This document shows, piece after piece, positions 42,834 to 50,100 of a stretch of 64,000 bases of DNA. Source of the DNA: Sulfitobacter sp. THAF37. Its GTDB lineage: Bacteria; Pseudomonadota; Alphaproteobacteria; Rhodobacterales; Rhodobacteraceae. Every line of letters begins with the position of its first letter. The stretch's first letter is position 1. The notes below the pieces were generated by a model. It did no database searches. It was not told the DNA's origin and was given only the letters and a program-made list of their open reading frames with translations. The position numbers and the translations under genes are program-made. The stretch lies in the NCBI RefSeq assembly GCF_009363555.1, contig NZ_CP045372.1, positions 2,987,501 to 3,051,500 on the forward strand. Reading direction: 5' to 3'.

Positions 42834-44225
42834 ATGGCCGACACCCGCACTGAAACCGACAGCTTCGGCCCCCTCGAAGTACCCGCAGACAAGTACTGGG
42901 GCGCGCAGACCCAGCGGTCCATCATGAACTTTCCCATCGGCTGGGAACGCCAGCCCGTCGCGATCATCCGCGCACTGGGCGTGATCAAGAAGGCCGCGGC
43001 GACCGTGAATGAAGGCTTCGGCGATCTGGACGCGGAACTGGCGCCGGCGATCAAACAGGCGGCACAAGAGGTCATCGACGGCAAGTTCGACGACAACTTC
43101 CCGCTGGTGGTGTGGCAGACCGGGTCGGGCACCCAGTCGAACATGAACGCGAACGAGGTGATCTCGAACCGCGCGATCGAGATCATGGGCGGGCAGATGG
43201 CCTCGAAAAGCCCGGTCCACCCCAATGACCATTGCAACATGGGCCAGTCGTCGAACGACACCTTCCCGACCGCGATGCACGTGGCGATCGGCATGGTCGC
43301 CCGCGACACGCTGCTGCCCGGCCTGCGCAAGCTGCACAAGGCTCTGGCGGCGAAGTCCGAGGAATTCAAGGACATCATCAAGATCGGCCGCACCCATACG
43401 CAGGATGCCACACCGCTGACGCTGGGCCAGGAATTCGGCGGCTACGCACACCAGATGGCCAAGGGGATCGCGCGCATCGAAGCCTGCCTGCCGGACATCT
43501 ACGAACTGGCGCAGGGCGGCACGGCGGTCGGCACGGGGCTGAACACCCGCAAGGGCTTTGCCGAAAAGGTCGCGGCGGAAATCGCCGAAATCACCGGCCT
43601 GCCCTTCGTCACCGCGCCCAACAAGTTCGAGGCGCTGGCCGCCCATGACGCGATGGTCATGTTCTCGGGCGCGCTGAAGACTGTGGCAGCGTCGATGTTC
43701 AAGATCGCCAACGACATGCGCTTGCTGGGCTCCGGCCCCCGCTCTGGCCTGGGCGAGCTGATCCTGCCGGAGAACGAGCCGGGGTCGTCGATCATGCCGG
43801 GCAAGGTCAACCCGACCCAGGCCGAGGCGCTGACCATGGTCTGCGCCCATGTGATGGGCAACGACGCCGCCGTGGGTTTTGCAGGCTCGCAAGGCCATTT
43901 CGAACTCAACGTCTACAACCCGATGATGAGTTACAACGTGCTCCAGTCCATGCAGCTGCTGGGCGATGCGGCGGGCAGCTTTACCGACAATATGGTTGTG
44001 GGCACCGAAGCCAACGTGGAACGGATCGACAAGCTGATGAAGGAAAGCCTGATGCTGGTCACGGCGCTGGCGCCTACCATCGGTTATGACAACGCCACCA
44101 AGGTCGCCAAGACGGCGCACAAGAACGGCACGACCCTCAAGGAAGAGGCGATCGCGCTGGGGTTTGTCGATGCCGAAGAATTCGACCGCGTGGTGCGCCC
44201 CGAAGAGATGATTGGCCCGAAGTGA
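42834..44225 (+). CDS. fumC: Fumarate hydratase class II
   Basis: 463 residues. [15 protein letters not shown] near the N-terminus, [31 protein letters not shown] and the signature [13 protein letters not shown] identify class II fumarase of the aspartase/fumarase superfamily. Iron-independent TCA cycle enzyme, fumarate to malate. Followed without gap by two small genes whose starts overlap (GTG 44222). Confidence 0.96.
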   Translation: MADTRTETDSFGPLEVPADKYWGAQTQRSIMNFPIGWERQPVAIIRALGVIKKAAATVNEGFGDLDAELAPAIKQAAQEVIDGKFDDNFPLVVWQTGSGTQSNMNANEVISNRAIEIMGGQMASKSPVHPNDHCNMGQSSNDTFPTAMHVAIGMVARDTLLPGLRKLHKALAAKSEEFKDIIKIGRTHTQDATPLTLGQEFGGYAHQMAKGIARIEACLPDIYELAQGGTAVGTGLNTRKGFAEKVAAEIAEITGLPFVTAPNKFEALAAHDAMVMFSGALKTVAASMFKIANDMRLLGSGPRSGLGELILPENEPGSSIMPGKVNPTQAEALTMVCAHVMGNDAAVGFAGSQGHFELNVYNPMMSYNVLQSMQLLGDAAGSFTDNMVVGTEANVERIDKLMKESLMLVTALAPTIGYDNATKVAKTAHKNGTTLKEEAIALGFVDAEEFDRVVRPEEMIGPK

Positions 44226-44398
44226 GCACACCGGTCAACCTGAACAAGATCCGCAAGGAACGCGACCGCGCGGCCCGCAAGGCCCGCGCGGACGAGAACG
44301 CGGTGAAGTTCGGACAGACCAAGGCACAGAAGGACGCGCAGAAAGCGCGGGCGGCGCAACAGGACCGCGACCTAGACGGCCACAAGCGCGAGACATGA
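44222..44398 (+). CDS. DUF4169 small basic protein
   Basis: 58 residues starting at GTG 44222, which overlaps the fumC stop. Starts [30 protein letters not shown], nearly all charged and helical, which is the DUF4169 pattern. Its stop overlaps the next start (ATGA at 44395-44398). Probably a small DNA- or protein-binding partner of the RHH protein. Confidence 0.75.
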   Translation: MSTPVNLNKIRKERDRAARKARADENAVKFGQTKAQKDAQKARAAQQDRDLDGHKRET

Positions 44399-44619
44399 GC
44401 GGGCGGCCGGTCAAGCATTCGGTCACGCTGAAAGGGCACCGGACCAGCGTATCGCTGGAGGATGAATTCTGGGCCGAGCTGCGCGCGCTGGCGGCGGTCC
44501 GCGACCTGCCGATCAACGCGCTTGTGGCCGAGATCGACGCGGCGCGCGGGATGGAGACGGGGCTTGCCTCCGCGATCCGGCTCTACGTGCTGCGCGCGTT
44601 AAAGGATCGTTTACCCTGA
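44395..44619 (+). CDS. Ribbon-helix-helix protein
   Basis: 74 residues: KHSVTLKGHRTSVSLEDEFWAEL (beta strand and first helix), then RDLPINALVAEIDAARG and LASAIRLYVLRALKD. Matches the RHH_4 family of short DNA-binding proteins. Coupled by overlap to the DUF4169 gene and through it to fumC; this three-gene arrangement recurs in related bacteria (recognition). Confidence 0.78.
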   Translation: MSGRPVKHSVTLKGHRTSVSLEDEFWAELRALAAVRDLPINALVAEIDAARGMETGLASAIRLYVLRALKDRLP

Positions 44620-44636
44620 TCCGCAATGATCGGGGG

Positions 44637-44867
44637 ATGCAGATGCTCTCAGGCCCCCTTTCCGCCGAAACCTGGCTGCGTGACGTGTTCAGTGCCAAGC
44701 AGGTGCTCACCGGCGGCATCATCCGGCGCAAGACGCGGGATATCGAACGCTACGTCGGGCGCGAGGCGTTCGAGACCGAAGTGCGGCGCAGGGGATACCA
44801 GGCGATCGAAAACGCGGGCCACATCATCGTGTTCTGCAACCAGGAACGCATCAGGCGCATCGTGTAG
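44637..44867 (+). CDS. Small conserved hypothetical protein
   Basis: 76 residues: SAETWLRDVFSAKQVLTGGIIRRKTRDIERYVGR then EVRRRGYQAIENAGHIIVFCNQERIRRIV. Compact alpha/beta-looking sequence with codon usage like real genes here. I do not recognise its function. It follows the RHH gene by 17 bases and may be in the same operon; an alternative ATG is at 44643. Confidence 0.6.
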   Translation: MQMLSGPLSAETWLRDVFSAKQVLTGGIIRRKTRDIERYVGREAFETEVRRRGYQAIENAGHIIVFCNQERIRRIV

Positions 44868-44988
44868 CGTTTTCCGCGCGGAAAACGCCCTGGAATTCCC
44901 CGAGAATTCCAGGACAATGGCCCATTGGTCCGCACCCCACGACTGTTTTTCTCGCAGGAAAACAGGCCGGAATTCTCGTAGAATTCCG
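44868..44988. repeat. Array of four hairpins between convergent genes
   Basis: 1) 44868-44887, perfect 20-base palindrome CGTTTTCCGC/GCGGAAAACG. 2) 44889-44913, 10-bp stem CCTGGAATTC with 5-base loop. 3) 44943-44965, 9-bp stem CTGTTTTTC with loop TCGCA. 4) 44968-44988, stem CGGAATTC with loop TCGTA. Hairpins 2 and 4 share GGAATTC...GAATTCC; hairpins 1 and 3 share TTTTC/GAAAA. They would end transcription from both sides. Confidence 0.7.
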
Positions 44989-44993
44989 CCCCT

Positions 44994-45887
44994 TCAGGTC
45001 ACTGACGCGCGGTAGATCTTGTCGATGTTCTCGCCCAGGGCGGCGTTGAAATCGGCATCCGACATCTTCACGTTCAGCCCTTCGGTCAAGGCCCGCGAAA
45101 AGCTGGCGATCATCTTGGAGTTCTGGCTGAGACGGCGGCAGGCCTCGTCGGTGGAATACCCGCCCGACAACGCGACAACCCGCAGCACATTGTCATGCCC
45201 CGCCAGCGCGTCGTATATCCCTGCCTCTTCCGGGATCGTCAGCTTCAGCATCACCAGCTGATCCGCGTCGAGTTCGGAGACATGCGTCATCAGCGCACGT
45301 GCCAGCATCTCTTCGGCCATCGCCTTGGTCTCGGAGTTGATGTTCACCTCCGGCTCGATGATCGGCACCAGCCCGGCGGCGCAGACGGTTCTTGCGACCT
45401 CGAACTGCTGGGCCACCACCGCCTCGATCCCGGCCTCGTTCGCCTCGTGAATGACCGAACGTTCCTTGGTGCCGAAGATGCCCTTGTCCGCCGCGCGGGC
45501 CAGAAGCCCCTCCAGGTCCGGCATCGGTTTCATCAGCTGCACATCGCGGTCGGCCTCCTCAAGCCCCTTGTCGATCTTGAGGAACGGCACCACCTTGCGG
45601 TCTTCCCACAGCAGCTGCGCCACCGGCTTGCCGTCTATCTCGGCGTCCATGGTACGTTCGAACAGGATCGCGCCGATGACCTTGTCGCTGGAAAAATCAT
45701 CCGCCAGAATGATCCGCGACCGCATGGCATGCATCGCCGCGAACATCTCTTCGTCGCCGGTGTAGTCCGTGGGTTCCACCCCGTAGAGGGCAAGGGCCTT
45801 GGGGGTCGATCCGCCCGATTGATCCAGTGCGGCGATGAACCCCTTACCGCTTTGCATCTGCATCTTCTGCGCCGAATTGAGTGCCAT
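44994..45887 (-). CDS. Fructose-bisphosphate aldolase class I
   Basis: 297 residues from ATG at 45887 (MALNSAQ; the longer frame upstream is non-coding). Contains IAALDQSGGSTPKALALYGV at the N-terminus, VVPFLKIDKGLEE, IIEPEVNI and VMLKLTIPE, where the lysine forms the Schiff base with dihydroxyacetone phosphate, and VVALSGGYS for phosphate. Metal-independent aldolase for glycolysis and gluconeogenesis. Single gene. Confidence 0.92.
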   Translation of the reverse strand: MALNSAQKMQMQSGKGFIAALDQSGGSTPKALALYGVEPTDYTGDEEMFAAMHAMRSRIILADDFSSDKVIGAILFERTMDAEIDGKPVAQLLWEDRKVVPFLKIDKGLEEADRDVQLMKPMPDLEGLLARAADKGIFGTKERSVIHEANEAGIEAVVAQQFEVARTVCAAGLVPIIEPEVNINSETKAMAEEMLARALMTHVSELDADQLVMLKLTIPEEAGIYDALAGHDNVLRVVALSGGYSTDEACRRLSQNSKMIASFSRALTEGLNVKMSDADFNAALGENIDKIYRASVT

Positions 45888-45985
45888 GGGGACCCTGCCT
45901 GTACTGTGATTCCAATCCTGCACGTACATAGGCCAAGACGGCGGTCGATGGTAGAGAGGCCCGGAGATGATAGCGCAAACGGTGC

Positions 45986-47338
45986 TCAGCGCCGCGTCAA
46001 TCGCAACCAAATGCCGCTTTGCGACCGCACGGTCAGGTGCGCGACGGGCACCGGCACACGGCCCGGGACCGCCTCCACCCGGTAGTCGCGCAGGATTCGC
46101 GACAGGATCAGCGGGCCCTCGATCATGGCGAACCCTGCCCCGGTACAGACCCGCGCCCCGGCGGAGAAGGGGATATAGGCCTCGCGCTGGCATTTCTGCC
46201 CGTTCTCGGTGCCCCAGCGCCCCGGGTCGAACCCGTCCGGATTGTCCCACAGCCGTTCATGCCGGTGCAGGTGCCAGGGGCTGAGCACCAGTTGCGCGCC
46301 GGGGGCGACGTCGCGGTCGCGAAAACGCTCGGGACAGGTGCTTTCGCGGACCATCATCGGCACCGGCGGGTACAGTCGCAGCGCCTCGCGGAACACATCG
46401 CGACTGAGGCGCAGTTTCGAGACCACGGCGAAGTCGCAGGCCTGCAAGACCTGTGCCTCCTCGGCCAGGCGGTCCTGCCAGTCCGGGTGCGTCGCCATCA
46501 GGTACAACGTCCAGGCCAGGGCCGAGGCGCTGGTCTCATGCCCCGCCAGAAAGAAGATCGCCACCTGGTCCACCATTTCGTCGGTATCGAAACGCGCAGC
46601 GGTCACGGGGTCGGCGGTGGTCATGATCTTGGTGGCCAGGTCGTCCGGCGCAGTACCCGCCTCGATCTCGGCCATCCGCTGTTCTGTAAGCTCGGTGATC
46701 AGCCGCCGGATACGCGCGGCGCTCGCCCGCGTGCCGCGCCGGAAGAACCGCGGCATCCAGCGCGGCAGCGGTACGAAGGCCGCAAGGTTCAGAAGCGGCT
46801 GGCTGCGCTGGTAGGCCTTGAACTCTTCAAAGACCTCGCGCGCAAGGCGATGTTCGATGGGGATCGAAAACAGCGTTCGAAAGATAACGTCCGCCGCCGC
46901 ATGGCTGGTTTCCGCTTCGATCTCCACCACGCTGTCGGCATGGCGGTCCAGCCGGGCCGCCGCCGCCTCCGCCGCGTCCCACATGGCTGGAAAGGTCTCG
47001 CGCAGGCGTCCCCCTTCGAAGGCGGGGTCGATGATCCGGCGCTGACGTTTCCAGGTCTCGCCATTGGTCAGAAAGACCGAATTGCCCAGAAGCGGGCGCA
47101 GCCCTTCGCTTATCCGGTCGGACTTGGGGAAGTCGTCGGGCCGGTCCTTCAGCACGGTTTTCACCAGCTCCGGCTGATTCATCAGGTAGCTGCGAAAGAA
47201 CGGCGTGCGAAATTCCGCCATCCACGCGCGGTAAAGCCGCGCCGGTTGGGCCGACAGGATGTCTGCGCGGAACAGCCGCGCATAGCGCCAGAGAGAGACC
47301 TTGTCCGGGCGGCTGAGAGGTTTCGGTGGCAGGCTCAT
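45986..47338 (-). CDS. Cytochrome P450
   Basis: 450 residues from ATG at 47338. I-helix FFLAGHETSASALAW, K-helix ExxR in REALRLYPPVPMMVRES, and heme-binding FSAGARVCTGAGFA with the axial cysteine. No membrane anchor, so soluble bacterial type. Substrate unknown; overall like CYP families acting on fatty acids or terpenoids. The start overlaps the hydrolase stop by four bases, so the two genes are coupled. Confidence 0.9.
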   Translation of the reverse strand: MSLPPKPLSRPDKVSLWRYARLFRADILSAQPARLYRAWMAEFRTPFFRSYLMNQPELVKTVLKDRPDDFPKSDRISEGLRPLLGNSVFLTNGETWKRQRRIIDPAFEGGRLRETFPAMWDAAEAAAARLDRHADSVVEIEAETSHAAADVIFRTLFSIPIEHRLAREVFEEFKAYQRSQPLLNLAAFVPLPRWMPRFFRRGTRASAARIRRLITELTEQRMAEIEAGTAPDDLATKIMTTADPVTAARFDTDEMVDQVAIFFLAGHETSASALAWTLYLMATHPDWQDRLAEEAQVLQACDFAVVSKLRLSRDVFREALRLYPPVPMMVRESTCPERFRDRDVAPGAQLVLSPWHLHRHERLWDNPDGFDPGRWGTENGQKCQREAYIPFSAGARVCTGAGFAMIEGPLILSRILRDYRVEAVPGRVPVPVAHLTVRSQSGIWLRLTRR

Positions 47339-48579
47339 GCGGCCTGCGAAGTGTATTTGCTGACCGCCCTGTCGATGCGCGATTTCGACGGTGGTCGGCC
47401 GGCGTACCGCGCGCCAAGCGTCAACGGCCCGGCGGTGATCTGGAAGTAATCGTAGTCCTTCGGACGGTCGAAGGCGCAGAGGTACTGAAAATGCAGGCGG
47501 AAGAACCGCCAGCGCAGTTCTTTCCAGCGGGCGGGACTGAGCGACTGGGTGAAGGCGGCGGAAAAGACCAGCGGCCATTTCTTGCCCGCCGGGGCCACCC
47601 CGGACACCGCCACCGGATCGCATAGCGCAAAGGCACATCCGTCGCCCGGCGCGGTCACATCGATCCAGGTCAGTTCATCGCGGCACGAGAGATAGGCAAG
47701 GTCCGCACGCAGGCGGTGCGCCTGCGGCAGAAAGGACACCATCGGCACCACCTGCCCGAGGCTGAGAAAGGACAGCACGGCCCCCTCGCCGGGCGCCCGC
47801 CCCGCGCGGATCAGATCAGCCAGTACCGACACCCCAAGATGCGCGCCGGACGAATGCCCGACCACCAGCACCTCGTCGACGTCCTCCTCCAGCGCCGCGG
47901 CGATGACCGCGCCGAATTCGGCCATCCGCGCCTCCAGCGCGGGCGGATTGGCACCACGCGTGGCCGCGGAATAGGCGTAGTCATGCATCAGGTAGTAGGC
48001 GAAAAACTTGCCGTCCTTCTTGCGGAACCAGCGCAGCACGGCGATGGCTGTTGCGACACCGGCCAGCGCCGCCGCGCCGCCTGCCAGAACGACGGGCAGC
48101 TGGACTGCAAGCTGGCTTCCGAGCCAGAGCACCAGATGCCCCACGCCCGCGCCCAGCAGAATCGAGAGCACCAGTTGCGCCAGCAACATGCCCACGGGGT
48201 AAAGCGCGGCGATCACCGGCCCCTTGCGCAGCTTCATCAACCGCCACAATGCGCCCGACGCGATGTAGATCCAGGCCGTGCGCAGCAGCTGGAGGTAGGT
48301 AGCAGGGATCGAATTGCTCATGCTGTCGCGCACGATGTCGGACCAGACCAGCACTTCGACATCCGCACGCACGACTTTGCCGTCCACGCGGGCATCCACC
48401 TGCCAGCCGTAGTTTTCCCCCTTGCGCGGCTTCAGCGCGATGTCATAGCCGGAAATCCCGGCCTGGGCGGCCGCTTCCTTGCGATAAAGCTCGCGGTAGC
48501 GGCGGGGGTGAATCGGGTCGTAACCGGGGATGTAGAACACCCGCCGTCGCGCCACACGATTGTCCGAAATTTCCGCCAT
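47335..48579 (-). CDS. Membrane protein with alpha/beta-hydrolase domain
   Basis: 414 residues. N-terminal RVFYIPGYDPIHPRRYRELY resembles the first strand of an alpha/beta hydrolase with an HPxR loop. Two hydrophobic segments (about 125-150 and 160-182) follow, then the nucleophile elbow VLVVGHSSGAHLG with the serine near residue 255. Acts at the inner membrane; substrate unknown. The gene order hydrolase then P450 with a 4-base overlap suggests joint action on one lipid-like substrate. Confidence 0.72.
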   Translation of the reverse strand: MAEISDNRVARRRVFYIPGYDPIHPRRYRELYRKEAAAQAGISGYDIALKPRKGENYGWQVDARVDGKVVRADVEVLVWSDIVRDSMSNSIPATYLQLLRTAWIYIASGALWRLMKLRKGPVIAALYPVGMLLAQLVLSILLGAGVGHLVLWLGSQLAVQLPVVLAGGAAALAGVATAIAVLRWFRKKDGKFFAYYLMHDYAYSAATRGANPPALEARMAEFGAVIAAALEEDVDEVLVVGHSSGAHLGVSVLADLIRAGRAPGEGAVLSFLSLGQVVPMVSFLPQAHRLRADLAYLSCRDELTWIDVTAPGDGCAFALCDPVAVSGVAPAGKKWPLVFSAAFTQSLSPARWKELRWRFFRLHFQYLCAFDRPKDYDYFQITAGPLTLGARYAGRPPSKSRIDRAVSKYTSQAA

Positions 48580-48742
48580 GACCTGCCGCTTGATGCCCGT
48601 CTGCCTTGAAAAACACTAGCCAGAAATCCGGGCGAGAGTAAGGCGCATTCGCGCAAACGGTAAGGCCGGTGGCACCCGGCCGGATATCGCTGTCCCACGG
48701 GATGACCTGCCGGGCAGCCCTGCGGCCAAGACATGGCAAAGT

Positions 48743-48766
48743 AGACATGTCATTTTTGACATGTCT
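48743..48766. repeat. 24-base inverted repeat (AGACATGTCA/TGACATGTCT)
   Basis: Two perfect 10-base arms with a TTTT loop between the hydrolase gene and ccdA. It may be an operator, since it lies 160 bases upstream of the hydrolase start, or the terminator of ccdA. Confidence 0.5.
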
Positions 48767-48775
48767 TCATTTGAG

Positions 48776-48871
48776 GTGCATCGGGCTGACCGTGCATCGG
48801 GCCGACCGTGCATCGGGCTAACCGTGCGTCGGCCTGACCATGCATCGGGCTGACCGTGCATCGGGCTGACG
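48776..48871. repeat. 16-base tandem repeat, six copies
   Basis: Unit GTGCATCGGGCTGACC repeated six times, with one to three changes in copies 2, 3, 4, 5 and 6. The unit is not a multiple of three and no gene crosses it, so it is not coding. The whole gap 48580-48972 holds no gene; besides this array it has the inverted repeat at 48743. Confidence 0.85.
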
Positions 48872-48972
48872 GGAACTTGGGAATTACCGGATGAGGCGGA
48901 CGATCGGGCCGACAGACGCGCCTCAGGCCGCGGGCTCCGCCCGGCCTCGCATGCCGGTCGCCGCCGCCATCG

Positions 48973-49725
48973 CTACCCCAGCGATCCAAGGGCCGGAAAC
49001 GTCTCCAGCAGCCAGAAGGCAAAGCTGGAGAACGCACCCGTCACCATGGCCAGCCCCACCAGAACCAGCAGGATGCCCATGATCCGCTCGATCAGCGACA
49101 TGTGCCGCTTGATCCGGTTCATCAGCCCCATCGCACGGGTGATGAACATCGCCGCCAGCAGAAAGGGGATCCCAAGACCCGCCGCGTAGATGCCAAGCAA
49201 CAGCGTGCCCCGCGTCACCGAAGCCTCGGACGCGGCCAGCGACAGGATCGCGCCCAGCTGCGGGCCGATGCACGGGGTCCAGCCAAAGGCGAACGCCAGC
49301 CCCAGCACATAGGCGCCAAAGCTCGACCCGCCCTTGTCCCCCGCTTCGACCCGCGCCTCACGGTCGAGAAAGGGAATACGAAACAGCCCGAGAAAATGCA
49401 GACCGAAGACGATGATCACCACACCGGAAACACGCGCGAATAGAACCTGATTCTGCAAAAAGAACGCGCCGAAGGCCGACGCGGTAAAGCCAAGGATCAG
49501 AAAAACCGTACTCAGCCCCAGCACAAAGAACAGCGCCGCCAGGACGGCCCGCCGCCGCGCGGCGCCGACACTCGACATGTCGCCCAGGCTCACCCCGCTC
49601 ATATACGCCAGATAAGGCGGCACGATGGGCAGCACACAAGGGCTGAGAAAGCTGATCACCCCGGCCAGAAGCGCCACCAGCATCGCAGGCAGCAGCCCCG
49701 CGTCGATGAGTTCGATACCAAACAT
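48973..49725 (-). CDS. ccdA: Cytochrome c biogenesis protein CcdA
   Basis: 250 residues from ATG at 49725. Six membrane helices. The redox cysteines are in ISFLSPCVLPIVPPYL and AFGWTPCIGPQLGAIL, the CcdA signature. CcdA carries electrons from cytoplasmic thioredoxin to periplasmic proteins that reduce apocytochrome c or other targets. Divergent from the tusA-like gene. Confidence 0.9.
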   Translation of the reverse strand: MFGIELIDAGLLPAMLVALLAGVISFLSPCVLPIVPPYLAYMSGVSLGDMSSVGAARRRAVLAALFFVLGLSTVFLILGFTASAFGAFFLQNQVLFARVSGVVIIVFGLHFLGLFRIPFLDREARVEAGDKGGSSFGAYVLGLAFAFGWTPCIGPQLGAILSLAASEASVTRGTLLLGIYAAGLGIPFLLAAMFITRAMGLMNRIKRHMSLIERIMGILLVLVGLAMVTGAFSSFAFWLLETFPALGSLG

Positions 49726-49817
49726 GCGCAACCCATAGACCTGTTGCGCCTCCGCGTCACGCCCCCGCCGGTCACAAGCCTGTGGACGGGCTGAAACAAC
49801 TGCCCTATCCCGGCGGC

Positions 49818-50045
49818 ATGACCACTCATGACCTCGACGCCACCGGGCTGCTCTGCCCCCTGCCCGTTCTCAAGCTGCGCAAGCGTCTGGTGCCGCTTGC
49901 GCCCGGAGACTGTATCGAAATGCGCGCGGACGACCCTGCCGCGATCGTCGATGTGCCCCATTTCTGTACTGAGGCCGGTCACACATTGGTCGAAACCCGC
50001 GACGAGGGGGCGGCACAGGTCTATCTGGTGCGCAAGGGCGCATAG
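49818..50045 (+). CDS. TusA-family sulfurtransferase
   Basis: 75 residues from ATG at 49818. DATGLLCPLPVLKLRKRL carries the conserved sulfur-carrying cysteine with the CPxP motif, and the remaining fold is typical of TusA/YedF. Such proteins hand persulfide sulfur to tRNA thiolation, molybdenum cofactor or sulfur oxidation. Which one cannot be told here. Confidence 0.85.
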   Translation: MTTHDLDATGLLCPLPVLKLRKRLVPLAPGDCIEMRADDPAAIVDVPHFCTEAGHTLVETRDEGAAQVYLVRKGA

Positions 50046-50052
50046 CAAAAGA

Positions 50053-50073
50053 CGGGCCCGGGGGCCCGCCTTT
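50053..50073. terminator. Shared terminator of tusA-like gene and rne
   Basis: 7-bp perfect stem CGGGCCC/GGGCCCG (50053-50068) then CCTTT on the plus strand. It lies between convergent genes that end at 50045 and 50101. Confidence 0.6.
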
Positions 50074-50100
50074 CGGAACTTGAGAAATTCTTGTCGGCCG

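Noticed and set aside
45888..46250. Longer aldolase starting far upstream
   Set aside because: The added 121 residues are the antisense of the P450 region and not aldolase-like; MALNSAQ at 45887 is the family start.
48776..48871. CRISPR array
   Set aside because: Units are contiguous 16-mers without spacers, and no cas genes are nearby.
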